Of a stretch of 64,000 bases of DNA, positions 46,318 to 54,494 are shown in pieces. Each line of letters begins with the position of its first letter. Positions within the stretch are counted from its first letter, which is position 1. The stretch spans positions 186,001-250,000 of the forward strand of contig NZ_BSNM01000011.1 in NCBI RefSeq assembly GCF_030159995.1, given 5' to 3'. The notes below the pieces were generated by a model. It ran no database searches. It saw nothing but the letters and a program-made list of their open reading frames with translations, and was not told the origin of the DNA. This stretch comes from Litoribrevibacter albus. GTDB taxonomy: Bacteria; Pseudomonadota; Gammaproteobacteria; Pseudomonadales; Litoribrevibacteraceae. The position numbers and the translations under genes are program-made.

Positions 46318-49300
46318 ATGTTCAAACATCTAATTTCTTTCACTACCGCATTAGCATTAAGCTGGAGCTGTTATAGTGCAGATACTGATATTTTCGAGCC
46401 CAATCCACTTGTATCTACGAACAAACCTAACGTTTTAATACTCATAGATAATTCGGCGAATTGGGATGCAGAGAGTGGGGGTACAACCAAGAAAATCCTC
46501 ATACACGAAGCTCTCTATAAAGTTATCATGTCAATGGATACCGATAGCATCAACTTAGGGATCGGTATCTTTGCAGACTCAGGCTCAGGAGGCGGCAGCA
46601 GTGGTACAAATGTAGAAGGTATGAAGCTCATAAACAGAGTACAAAATTTAGACGCTACTCTTAAAGACACATATGCACATCTCCTCTACAACAATGCAGA
46701 CGATTTATCTCTTGAACCCGTAACCGATACAAATGGAGATATTATTGGTTATACCATTAAGGGCTTCCTTTCTGATCAAGAAGCTATAGAAAAGGCAAAT
46801 AACGCACCTTACGCTATGTCAATGAGTGAGTCTCGGCTCTATTTTGGTGGAATGACCCCTGAATCAAGCAAAACAGACCCTTGGGATAAGTATTCTCTCG
46901 GTACAGATCAAGCTGGCGACTATATTAGTCCAATCAATCTAAATACAGCGTGCTCAGGCAATTACATTATCCTGCTTGCTAATGGTGCACCAGATAGTGG
47001 TGAAAATACCAAAGCAGAAAATAGACTAAAAGACTTTGGTGCAGAATCCTCACAAATTTCGTTATCCGCATCTAAATACCAAACTAACTGGGTTGATGAA
47101 TTTGCCCGCTATATGGCAAATGCAGATATGAACGAGCCACTAGGCGGTGTACAAAACGTATTTACACACGTCATTGATGTGTATGACGAAACTGTTCTTA
47201 AAGGAAACAATAAACCGGGTAGCCAAAACTTCGATGGTGCTAGAGCACTTCTTCAAAGTGTTGCAGCTCAAGGTAAGGGGGATTATTACACTGCATCCAA
47301 GTCTGACGATGTTGTCGCAGCTCTGCAAACGATCTTGAATAAAATTTCAGATCGATCTTCCGTCTTTGCTGCCAGTGCATTGCCTGTATCGGTAAATACC
47401 CGAGGAACGAATCTTAACCAAGTGTACATGGGGGTCTTTCAGCCAGACAAAGACAGACAACCTCGCTGGTATGGCAACTTAAAACTATACCAAATAGGTC
47501 GTAATAGTACTGGAGGCCTGGAACTCGTAGATTCTTCAGCACCTAGCAAAACGGTTAGAGATCCTAGTGCTGGTTTTGTTAACTCTAACGTTAAAAGCTT
47601 CTGGACCGAGGACTCAACATTCTTCGATTACAGCCCAAGAGGAGATGGTCAGGGAAGTGACTCACCTGATGGCGAGTTTGTTGAAAAAGGAGGGGTGGCA
47701 CAACTAATTAGAAAGAACTATATCAGTACCACAAATACCGGTAGAACCTTATATACCTGTACAACGTGCAACTCTACATTAGACGTTTTTAATTTAACCA
47801 CTACGCCTCTAAGCTCCACGATGGTGGACTGGGTATATGGTGCAAATAATACTTCTGACAAAGATGACACAACCCTGACCACGCTTGAACAAAACAATAA
47901 TGATGAACCTCCATGGGATACAAGCGCGGTTCGGACATCAGTTCACGGTGACGTTTTACACTCTCAACCAGCTATCATCAACTACGATGATGGAAACAAT
48001 ATCATAGTCTACTATGGGGCCAATGATGGTGTATTTCGTGCCGTTCAAGGAGGATTGTCAGGAGGTAATGCAGGTAGAGAGCTATGGGGCTTTATCCCTG
48101 GGGATGAGTCCGCATATTTCGATAAACTTGAAGCTCTCAGAAACAATGAAGGTAGCAATGACTTTGGCAGCCCCGATAAGCCCTGGTTCATTGACGGAGA
48201 TATAACCGCATATACTGATGACGGTGGTGACGGAGCCATGGACTCTGGCGATACCGCTATTCTGTATCTAACGATGCGAAGAGGTGGCAATAATATATAT
48301 GCGCTGAACGTAACTAATCCTCTATCCCCGAAAATTCAATTTATCATTAATGGTGGAACGGGAGATTACGCAGAGTTAGGACAAACCTGGTCTGGTATCG
48401 AAGTTACTCATATAGCAGGTCACAGTAATCCCGTTCTTGTATTTGGTGGCGGTTATGACAGCTCTGCCGAAGACCAAGGACCAGATTCTTCTGGAGCCAG
48501 AACCAATGGAATACCAACAGCTTCTTCAGGTACAGCAACAACTGGCCGATCTATTTTTGTCGTGGATGCGTTGAACGGGAATGTCATAGCAAGCATTGGT
48601 CCTTCAGCAAGCGATGATGTAACAGAAACAGGTATGAAATACCCTATCGTTGGAAGAGTTGCTGTTTTAGATATTAATAACAATGGATACGCGGACAGAC
48701 TTTATGCCTCGGATACAGGAGGAAACATCTGGAGGGTTGATACAGAATTTGATCCAACACCTTCAAACTGGAAAGTCACCCATGTAGCTAATGTCAGTAA
48801 TGACTTTGATGGCGACTCAAGTAATGACGGACGAAAATTTCTGTATCGAGTTGATGTTGTTGCTGCCGAGGACTCTACAGGTAAATATCACGCAATACTG
48901 GTTGGTTCTGGCGACCGTGAGCATCCGTTTGATACCGGTGTCAAAAATTACATGTATATGTTTAAAGATCGGTACACAAGTTTACTGTCTGCGCAACTTT
49001 CACCTATACAAATGAGCAGTATGTACGATGCCACGGATAATCTTATTCAACAAGGCTCCGACACAACGGCTGAAATCGCTTTACTCGATTCTGCTAACGG
49101 TTGGTATATAGAGCTTGGAGTAGGAGAAAAAACAGTGAGCCACGTAACCTCACTTGCTGGTGTCGCATACTTCAACACAAACCAACCGGATACTAGTGGT
49201 CTTTCATGTAATGCAAACCTTGGAATTGCTCGTATTTATCAAATTAGTGTAACAAATGCGACGGCAGTCACTGAGAACGATCAATCAACAGGTTTAACGT

Positions 49301-49479
49301 CAGATGATAGAAGCTATGAAGTACCTGGTGGTGGTTACCCACCACCACCTGTACACGTTATCGTTGACGTTGATGGAGAGTTAGTGGAAGCTATTATTTC
49401 TGGAACTGAAGTTAACGAGTCTCAGTCTGAGCTCAACAAACGAACCCGGACCTTCTGGTCTAAACAAGTCGATGACTAA
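46318..49479 (+). CDS. pilY1: Type IV pilus tip adhesin PilY1
   Basis: A 1053-residue secreted pilus-associated protein. Signal peptide MFKHLISFTTALALSWSCYS. Residues about 35-350 resemble a von Willebrand A domain, with a degenerate metal site (VLILIDNSANWD in place of DxSxS). Residues about 520-1000 are the seven-bladed beta-propeller of the PilY1 C-terminal family: SVHGDVLHSQPAIINYDDGN, YYGANDGVFRAVQGG, and the calcium loop DINNNGYADRLY, which in known PilY1 controls retraction. It lies 12 bp after pilX and ends the operon at a strong terminator. PilY1 proteins act in adhesion, surface sensing and pilus priming. Confidence 0.93.
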   Translation: MFKHLISFTTALALSWSCYSADTDIFEPNPLVSTNKPNVLILIDNSANWDAESGGTTKKILIHEALYKVIMSMDTDSINLGIGIFADSGSGGGSSGTNVEGMKLINRVQNLDATLKDTYAHLLYNNADDLSLEPVTDTNGDIIGYTIKGFLSDQEAIEKANNAPYAMSMSESRLYFGGMTPESSKTDPWDKYSLGTDQAGDYISPINLNTACSGNYIILLANGAPDSGENTKAENRLKDFGAESSQISLSASKYQTNWVDEFARYMANADMNEPLGGVQNVFTHVIDVYDETVLKGNNKPGSQNFDGARALLQSVAAQGKGDYYTASKSDDVVAALQTILNKISDRSSVFAASALPVSVNTRGTNLNQVYMGVFQPDKDRQPRWYGNLKLYQIGRNSTGGLELVDSSAPSKTVRDPSAGFVNSNVKSFWTEDSTFFDYSPRGDGQGSDSPDGEFVEKGGVAQLIRKNYISTTNTGRTLYTCTTCNSTLDVFNLTTTPLSSTMVDWVYGANNTSDKDDTTLTTLEQNNNDEPPWDTSAVRTSVHGDVLHSQPAIINYDDGNNIIVYYGANDGVFRAVQGGLSGGNAGRELWGFIPGDESAYFDKLEALRNNEGSNDFGSPDKPWFIDGDITAYTDDGGDGAMDSGDTAILYLTMRRGGNNIYALNVTNPLSPKIQFIINGGTGDYAELGQTWSGIEVTHIAGHSNPVLVFGGGYDSSAEDQGPDSSGARTNGIPTASSGTATTGRSIFVVDALNGNVIASIGPSASDDVTETGMKYPIVGRVAVLDINNNGYADRLYASDTGGNIWRVDTEFDPTPSNWKVTHVANVSNDFDGDSSNDGRKFLYRVDVVAAEDSTGKYHAILVGSGDREHPFDTGVKNYMYMFKDRYTSLLSAQLSPIQMSSMYDATDNLIQQGSDTTAEIALLDSANGWYIELGVGEKTVSHVTSLAGVAYFNTNQPDTSGLSCNANLGIARIYQISVTNATAVTENDQSTGLTSDDRSYEVPGGGYPPPPVHVIVDVDGELVEAIISGTEVNESQSELNKRTRTFWSKQVDD

Positions 49480-49491
49480 CGTCTCACTTTT

Positions 49492-49519
49492 AAAGCTCTG
49501 CAATTGCAGAGCTTTTTTT
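49492..49519. terminator. Strong bidirectional terminator of pil operon and TauE gene
   Basis: Bases 49492-49515 are a perfect 24-bp palindrome (AAAGCTCTGCAA and its complement) followed by T to 49519. It is 12 bases after the pilY1 stop, and its right arm reaches the stop codon of the convergent permease gene. Confidence 0.93.
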
Positions 49520-50345
49520 ATGCCCTCAAAAAGAGCTTAACCATCAAGGTAATGCACATCATGATGAGCATTGCTCCTGCAAAGCTCTTTTGTAAGGTCG
49601 GGCCATTAACTCTTTTACTTGTTAATAGCCCAACAACCATTCCAGAGACACCACCAAAACAAACTAAAGCCAATGTTTTGCTCTCAACGGTTGCGCCAGA
49701 AAGAAGATAGGTAATAAAGCCAGAACTACTAATAACAGAGATCACCACCAAAGAAGTCGCAATAGCTTGCTGAATGGATACCTGTATAAGAAAAATCAGT
49801 GTAGGAACAATCAAAAAGCCACCACCAACGCCATATAAGCCTGATAAAAGACCTGTCAGAACAGCGCCACCACTCATTGCTAAAATACAAGAAAAACCAA
49901 TTGAAAAAGGTTGGTTGCCAGCAGCTCGACATAATGCCTCTTGCTCAGATTTATCTGCTGACCACTGAGCACGAATAGCTTTGGTATCTTCAGGAGTTCT
50001 TTGGGCTTGAATCCACATCCGGGCCGCAATCATCACAACCAGCAAGGCAAAAGAAATTAACAACGTTACTTCATCAATACTCTGATTAACAACATTGCCT
50101 ATAGGTGCAGTCGCAGCGCCTAAAACTGAGTATACAAGTGCGGGCAACCATAAGATGTTTCCGGATTTTAATCGAGTAATCGTGCCAAATAACGCACTAA
50201 CAGCAACAGCACCGAGAGAAATTCCGATAGCCTGTTGCATGGGTAAATCCAGTAAAATAATGAGCAAAGGAACCGCAAAGACTGAACCTCCCGCCCCAGT
50301 TAAACCTAATACCAAGCCTATAATTAATCCAACAATAAGTGCCAA
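49518..50345 (-). CDS. TauE/SafE-family sulfite/anion exporter, TTG start
   Basis: A 275-residue membrane protein with about eight helices in two halves. Each half carries the family glycine motif: LVLGLTGAGGSVFAVPLLI at the N-terminus and LLSGLYGVGGGFLIVPTLIF in the middle, the hallmarks of TauE/SafE (DUF81). The frame starts at TTG 50345, 7 bases after a perfect AAGGAG, and no upstream or nearby downstream ATG would preserve the first helix, so TTG is the likely start. Members export sulfite, sulfoacetate or related anions; the substrate here is unknown. Confidence 0.88.
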   Translation of the reverse strand: MALIVGLIIGLVLGLTGAGGSVFAVPLLIILLDLPMQQAIGISLGAVAVSALFGTITRLKSGNILWLPALVYSVLGAATAPIGNVVNQSIDEVTLLISFALLVVMIAARMWIQAQRTPEDTKAIRAQWSADKSEQEALCRAAGNQPFSIGFSCILAMSGGAVLTGLLSGLYGVGGGFLIVPTLIFLIQVSIQQAIATSLVVISVISSSGFITYLLSGATVESKTLALVCFGGVSGMVVGLLTSKRVNGPTLQKSFAGAMLIMMCITLMVKLFLRA

Positions 50346-50678
50346 TCAACAACTCCTTCTTTAGCATTCATGTAATTTACAAGTCAGTAACAGTTAACCT
50401 CTACCTAAGACCGTTATATCAAGCAGTAACTCCCATAAAGTGCTTAAAATATATCCCTTCAAACAACGACCTATTCATAACAACCTGCGCAACTTTAGAG
50501 AAATCTCAATGGCCTTCAATAACACCTAAAGAAAATAACTCATTAAATCAAAGCTCTAGACCTAGCTATTAGGTTGATTTATGAACAAATTCAGCTATCT
50601 TATTTAGATTACTCATTAAATTTTTTCAGTTCCGGCCGATAAACCACTACCACTTAAGAAAACGATACAGGTATCAGA
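50346..50678. other. Intergenic region
   Basis: This 333-bp, A/T-rich stretch separates two divergent genes and must contain their promoters. I see no consensus -35/-10 pair, no repeat of note, and no credible small gene. Confidence 0.5.
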
Positions 50679-51233
50679 ATGGCAGACGAAGGCAAAGAAA
50701 AAGAAGAGCTGACAGAAGAACAACAAATTCAACTACTTCAAAAGAAGAACAACAGCTTGAAAATGGTAGTTACTGTGCTGTCCGGCCTTAGCTTTATCTT
50801 GTTACTTGGGGTGGGAACCCTAGCCTATCTTCTATCAGATCAACCCGAAGTCGAGTTTGCCACCACGACCCAAACTGATGAGTTAACTAACACCCTAGCT
50901 CTGCAACAGGCCAACATTGAGAAATTAACGGCTCAACTACTACTCCTTGAACAACAACGTGTCAGTTCCTCTGGCATTCCAAGAGAAGCAGCCATAGAAA
51001 GCCAACGAGACTTCTTACGATTGGTTCATATCATGCAAAACAGCATGCGTGATGAATCCCGAATGATTAAAGGCGCACGCTCTTGGTACGAACACTACAA
51101 TCAACTCCTCAATGCGATCCGCCAGAAAGGAAAAGACCGATTGAGAGAGTTGGGTTCATCGGAACCCAATATGTCTAAGAGCAGCCCATCCAAGGCTGAC
51201 AACAATGACGAATTCGGAGACGAGCTTTTTTAA
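50679..51233 (+). CDS. Single-pass membrane protein with coiled coil, unknown function
   Basis: A 184-residue protein. It has an acidic, E/K/Q-rich cytoplasmic head (residues 1-28, EEQQIQLLQKKNN), one membrane helix (about 31-53, VVTVLSGLSFILLLGVGTLAYLL, broken in two for length: VVTVLSGLSFILLL then GVGTLAYLL), a coiled coil (about 68-100, LALQQANIEKLTAQLLLLEQ), and a helical tail with MRDESRMIKGARSWYEHYN. The C-terminus is acidic. No family is recognised. Monocistronic, ended by a strong terminator. Confidence 0.7.
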   Translation: MADEGKEKEELTEEQQIQLLQKKNNSLKMVVTVLSGLSFILLLGVGTLAYLLSDQPEVEFATTTQTDELTNTLALQQANIEKLTAQLLLLEQQRVSSSGIPREAAIESQRDFLRLVHIMQNSMRDESRMIKGARSWYEHYNQLLNAIRQKGKDRLRELGSSEPNMSKSSPSKADNNDEFGDELF

Positions 51234-51673
51234 GCTCTCCCTCTGAAATCCCAAAGAAAAGGCCTCATCTGAGGCCTTTTTCTTTTATCCAGTATTCATT
51301 AATCCAGCGACTGCCAACAGCGATATTGTATTCAAACAGAAAACATACCATCAATCTGTAAGCATATACTTACCCCCTGTAAACCCGGACTAAACCAAGA
51401 GGATTATAGAGTGTTAATCTAGTCTCACTAGTTCAGTTAAGTCTTTCTCAAATCACTCAAATCCCAACCAAATTCATTAGAACACCCCAACCTTTAGGAC
51501 CAATTCAGGACAGAAAAATCCCTTTATAATTAAGGAAATATCTCACAGTTTTGATAAAAAAACGCGTCTCATATTTCGCATTTGGTGTCCCAGATTCCGA
51601 CCTCTACAAACTTAATTAAGTTACATATATTGAATATCAGAAGTACAACTTAGTCATCCCAAGAGGAAACCTA
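51234..51673. other. Intergenic region
   Basis: This 440-bp stretch holds the terminator at 51257-51280 and then about 390 bp with no gene I can support. A TATAAT at 51525-51530 is a candidate -10 box for the downstream gene, giving a leader of about 135 nt, but the -35 position does not match the consensus. Confidence 0.4.
51257..51280 (+). terminator. Rho-independent terminator
   Basis: AAAAGGCCTC (51257-51266) pairs perfectly with GAGGCCTTTT (51271-51280) around a 4-nt loop and runs into TTCTTTT, 23 bases after the stop of the unknown membrane protein gene. Confidence 0.92.
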
Positions 51674-52435
51674 ATGGACAAGGTAATATGTGCTAATGGG
51701 TACAAGACTCATTCAATGAAATTCAAGTCTGTTCTGGTCGGAATGTTTTCAGTGTTATGTTTAGCCTATGGACAAGCGACCGCTAGTGAAGAAGCCGCAT
51801 ACTGGCCACCCGCCAGCGAAACGTTCACAGACAACAATATATCGATTAATCATGTGGGCAGCGCCATGCGGTATCGAGACAACCACCCTATCTATATTGC
51901 CAGTCTATATACCCAAGATAGCTTTCCTAATACAGCCGTTCTTCTCTCTAATGACGGATCAAAAGAATTGCAGCTCATCATTATGGATGATTCGTTAAGC
52001 CATCGCCGCTTCCAGCGATTATTAAGAAATGACCTGATCATTACGTTAAACGACGATGAATATACCAAGCTACAACCGGAGATAAATGCTCTACTCGCAT
52101 CGTTAAAAGGCAAATATCATGTCGGGACGCTAGTGAGCCTCAACTACGATTCATTGAGAAACGCTACGATCATCAAAATTGATGAAGAACGTAAAACCAC
52201 TATCAATGGTAAAAATATATTTAATGCCATGCTAAAAGCCATGGCTGGTGACCGCCCACCAAGCAGGGATTTCAAAGACGCTTTATTAGGGTTCAAAACT
52301 CCCGTCATTAACATGACCGAAGAACAAGAGGTCTTACTTACTCAATACATGAGCAATAAGTTAGATGGGTCAACATTAATTGAAAGAAATCAGCACGAAT
52401 TAGCAATTAATAATTCAGTAGAGCTGGCATATTAG
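51674..52435 (+). CDS. Exported chalcone isomerase-like protein
   Basis: A 253-residue protein starting at ATG 51674, 7 bases after a strong AGAGG. A 15-residue hydrophilic head precedes the hydrophobic signal segment FKSVLVGMFSVLCLAYGQAT; ATG 51716 would give a normal signal peptide but lacks a ribosome site. The mature part follows the bacterial chalcone-isomerase-like pattern: NHVGSAMRYRDNHPIYIASL, LQLIIMDDSLSHRRFQRLLR, a late GTLVSLNYDSLRNATIIKID and KNIFNAMLKAMAGDRPPSRD with the closing ALLGF. Such periplasmic proteins are probably lipid/fatty-acid binding, not enzymes of flavonoid metabolism. The fold assignment is by eye. Confidence 0.6.
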   Translation: MDKVICANGYKTHSMKFKSVLVGMFSVLCLAYGQATASEEAAYWPPASETFTDNNISINHVGSAMRYRDNHPIYIASLYTQDSFPNTAVLLSNDGSKELQLIIMDDSLSHRRFQRLLRNDLIITLNDDEYTKLQPEINALLASLKGKYHVGTLVSLNYDSLRNATIIKIDEERKTTINGKNIFNAMLKAMAGDRPPSRDFKDALLGFKTPVINMTEEQEVLLTQYMSNKLDGSTLIERNQHELAINNSVELAY

Positions 52436-52471
52436 AGGCTCTGATACCGAGGGATAGCTCTTCCTATCCCT

Positions 52472-52900
52472 CTACCCTTTGGACCAGGATTTATAGTGTT
52501 GCGTTACAGCCACATCCATTTCACCGTTTAAACACCCTTTAGCCAGTTTAGCCAACTCACTTACCAAATCACATTTTCTCAAACAATAATCCGAACCCAC
52601 CAATTTAGCGCATTCCAAGTACAGAGACGTACCATCATGATGGATATCACTGTCAGTGATTGCAATGATCGTCGGCCGGTTTTCAAGAGGGAGTATGTGT
52701 TCGATTAACTCAATGCCATCCATTCTTGGCATAAAAATATCCGTAATCACTAGATCCGGTAGCTCAGTGGAAATTGCTTTAATGGCCTCACGCCCATCCG
52801 AAGCAAACTCGACAATCATAGGCACACCTATACTATCGAGAATACTTTTAATGAATAACTTTATTGAAGCCTGATCATCAACAATTAGCACACGCTTCAT
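52472..52900 (-). CDS. Stand-alone response-regulator receiver
   Basis: A 142-residue single-domain receiver. Acidic pocket residues D8/D9 (VLIVDDQ) and phosphoacceptor D54 (DLVITDIFMPRMDG) are intact, and AITDSD supplies the Thr/Ser position; the usual 'KP' lysine motif is altered to LRKCDL. There is no output domain. ATG 52900 is chosen because GGGGA lies upstream and it gives the canonical receiver start; the frame opens 26 codons earlier. With no adjacent kinase, it may act by protein-protein contact, like CheY-type proteins, or serve the orphan NIT kinase elsewhere in the window. Confidence 0.88.
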   Translation of the reverse strand: MKRVLIVDDQASIKLFIKSILDSIGVPMIVEFASDGREAIKAISTELPDLVITDIFMPRMDGIELIEHILPLENRPTIIAITDSDIHHDGTSLYLECAKLVGSDYCLRKCDLVSELAKLAKGCLNGEMDVAVTQHYKSWSKG

Positions 52901-53190
52901 CACGTTCCCCGTTTGATTAGAGAATGATCTTAAAATCCAGACATACTCTAAACATAACATACCTCGAAGGATGTGCACCTATAAACCTACATTTCTTACG
53001 GGTATTTAAGTAAAAACAACCATAGAATATCTACTTTTATCTACATAACCGTAGGTAATTCCACTCAATAAAGAATTACAAATGAAGAGTCTTCAGATTC
53101 GCTCAATTTGAGAACACATGAGAACGGTGCTGCGTCTGACAGCTTTAACAGGTAACGAACAGAAAGTAGAGAGTAATAAAACCGACTGAC

Positions 53191-53766
53191 TCATCCCCAC
53201 AATTCCTCAGGAAGGGGGTACATAGCAAATTGCTGTGTGAAATCTGTAATATTAAAGGTACGCCATACTTGCTCACTGTGGATTCGCTTACGATGCTTTT
53301 CGCCATCAAAGCCATTAAGACGCAAGGTATGAAGACATTCCCAGCAAGGGCGCAACTCGAACGAGTCTACTTCCGAACGCTGAGAGATCATACTATGAAG
53401 AGCTTGGGTGAATTGGGTAGAAACATATACCAGAGAGGAATGATTGAACTTCGGCTTCGTCTCCCCTTTCAAGTGCTTACAATGGGCCAAATGGTAATCA
53501 TAAATGGACAGTCCGATTCCTTCCTCTCGTGCCGATTTATTCTCAAACACGAAAACACGAGAGTTTTTATACGCGAGAGTATCATCAGGTAGGCTACGTA
53601 ATCGATTAAATGGCACATCAATAAATAAAGCTGAAAGACGCTCTACTTCAAGAGAGGTCAACTGAAGATGAGGATCAAAGGGTTCAAAGCTCCCCAACTC
53701 ATTCGCCCCCATTTGAGCTCTGAGCTCATTAAAGGGTTCAAACTGCTCAAAGTCAGGTAATTTCAT
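53191..53766 (-). CDS. Third gene of a MotAB-like operon: Cys/His-motif protein of unknown function
   Basis: A 191-residue soluble protein that I cannot assign. The acidic N-terminus has a repeated FEPF (EQFEPFNELRAQMG and LGSFEPFDPHL). Residues 72-99 run VFVFENKS ... YDYHLAHCKHL with H92, H95, C96 and H98; residues 139-153 read RPCWECLHTLRLNGF with C141 and C144. The four-ligand arrangement suggests a zinc site, as in HNH-like or zinc-ribbon proteins. The C-terminus NITDFTQQF looks like a small helical cap. Its start is 11 bases after the stop of the MotB/OmpA-like gene, so all three genes are one transcript. A nuclease or adaptor role is speculation. Confidence 0.75.
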   Translation of the reverse strand: MKLPDFEQFEPFNELRAQMGANELGSFEPFDPHLQLTSLEVERLSALFIDVPFNRLRSLPDDTLAYKNSRVFVFENKSAREEGIGLSIYDYHLAHCKHLKGETKPKFNHSSLVYVSTQFTQALHSMISQRSEVDSFELRPCWECLHTLRLNGFDGEKHRKRIHSEQVWRTFNITDFTQQFAMYPLPEELWG

Positions 53767-53777
53767 TCCCAGTAACC

Positions 53778-54494
53778 CTATTTAATGCGATCAAGAATAT
53801 CAGCAATCCGAGACTCAGCGTCGGTTCTCAAACGAAACTCAACCCGACGAGAACGAACCGAATCAAATTCACCATTATCATCGATAACTGGATGAGAAGA
53901 TGACAACCCATTTGCAGTCAGCCGTTCACGCAACCATTCTTTCTGCTTATACACTTCCGGCAAAAGAAGCAGATACGCTAACGTCGTTCTGGTCCGAGCT
54001 TGGGATAATCTCATATTCAAAATGTACGCCGTATCAGCATCTGCTGCCTTCCCCCAACCAACCGAGGTATGTCCTTCAATACGGACTTCAGTGATTGCTT
54101 CCTGATATCCATTGCTGGTAATGATTTTGGTATAACGAGGAAAGAAGTCTCTTAGAATCGCTTTAAACTCAGGCTTTAACTCTGATTTACCGTTATCAAA
54201 CAGCAATCGATCATCAATAAATCGAAAGGTTAAATTCTTATCCAGTTCAGCGCCCCACTTAGGGAGATCATATTTAAATTCTTCATACAGCTGCTCATAC
54301 AGAGACGTTCTCAACTTCTCATACAACAACGCAACTTCTTGGATTTTTTCTTTCTCAATTTGAACCTTGATCATAAAGACCACAGAGATCATCAAGAAAC
54401 ACATCATCAAGCCAGCCATTAAATCACTGACCGAAACCCAATGCTCTTCTTGAGAATCCCCTACGCCTGAGTAGTTCTGTTCGAAATCACTCAT
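53778..54494 (-). CDS. MotB/OmpA-like stator protein (ZorB-like)
   Basis: A 238-residue inner-membrane protein. One helix (about 21-44) has the proton-channel aspartate D24 in SVSDLMAGLMMCFLM, the form seen in ZorB-type proteins as I remember them. A linker coiled coil (45-75) leads to an OmpA/MotB peptidoglycan-binding domain: RFIDDRLLFDNGKSELKPEF, EVRIEGHTSVGWG, NMRLSQARTRTTLAYLL and a closing RSRRVEFRLR. Its ATG overlaps the stop of the MotA-like gene by four bases. With that partner it would form an ion-driven 5:2-type motor complex in the inner membrane. Confidence 0.88.
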   Translation of the reverse strand: MSDFEQNYSGVGDSQEEHWVSVSDLMAGLMMCFLMISVVFMIKVQIEKEKIQEVALLYEKLRTSLYEQLYEEFKYDLPKWGAELDKNLTFRFIDDRLLFDNGKSELKPEFKAILRDFFPRYTKIITSNGYQEAITEVRIEGHTSVGWGKAADADTAYILNMRLSQARTRTTLAYLLLLPEVYKQKEWLRERLTANGLSSSHPVIDDNGEFDSVRSRRVEFRLRTDAESRIADILDRIK

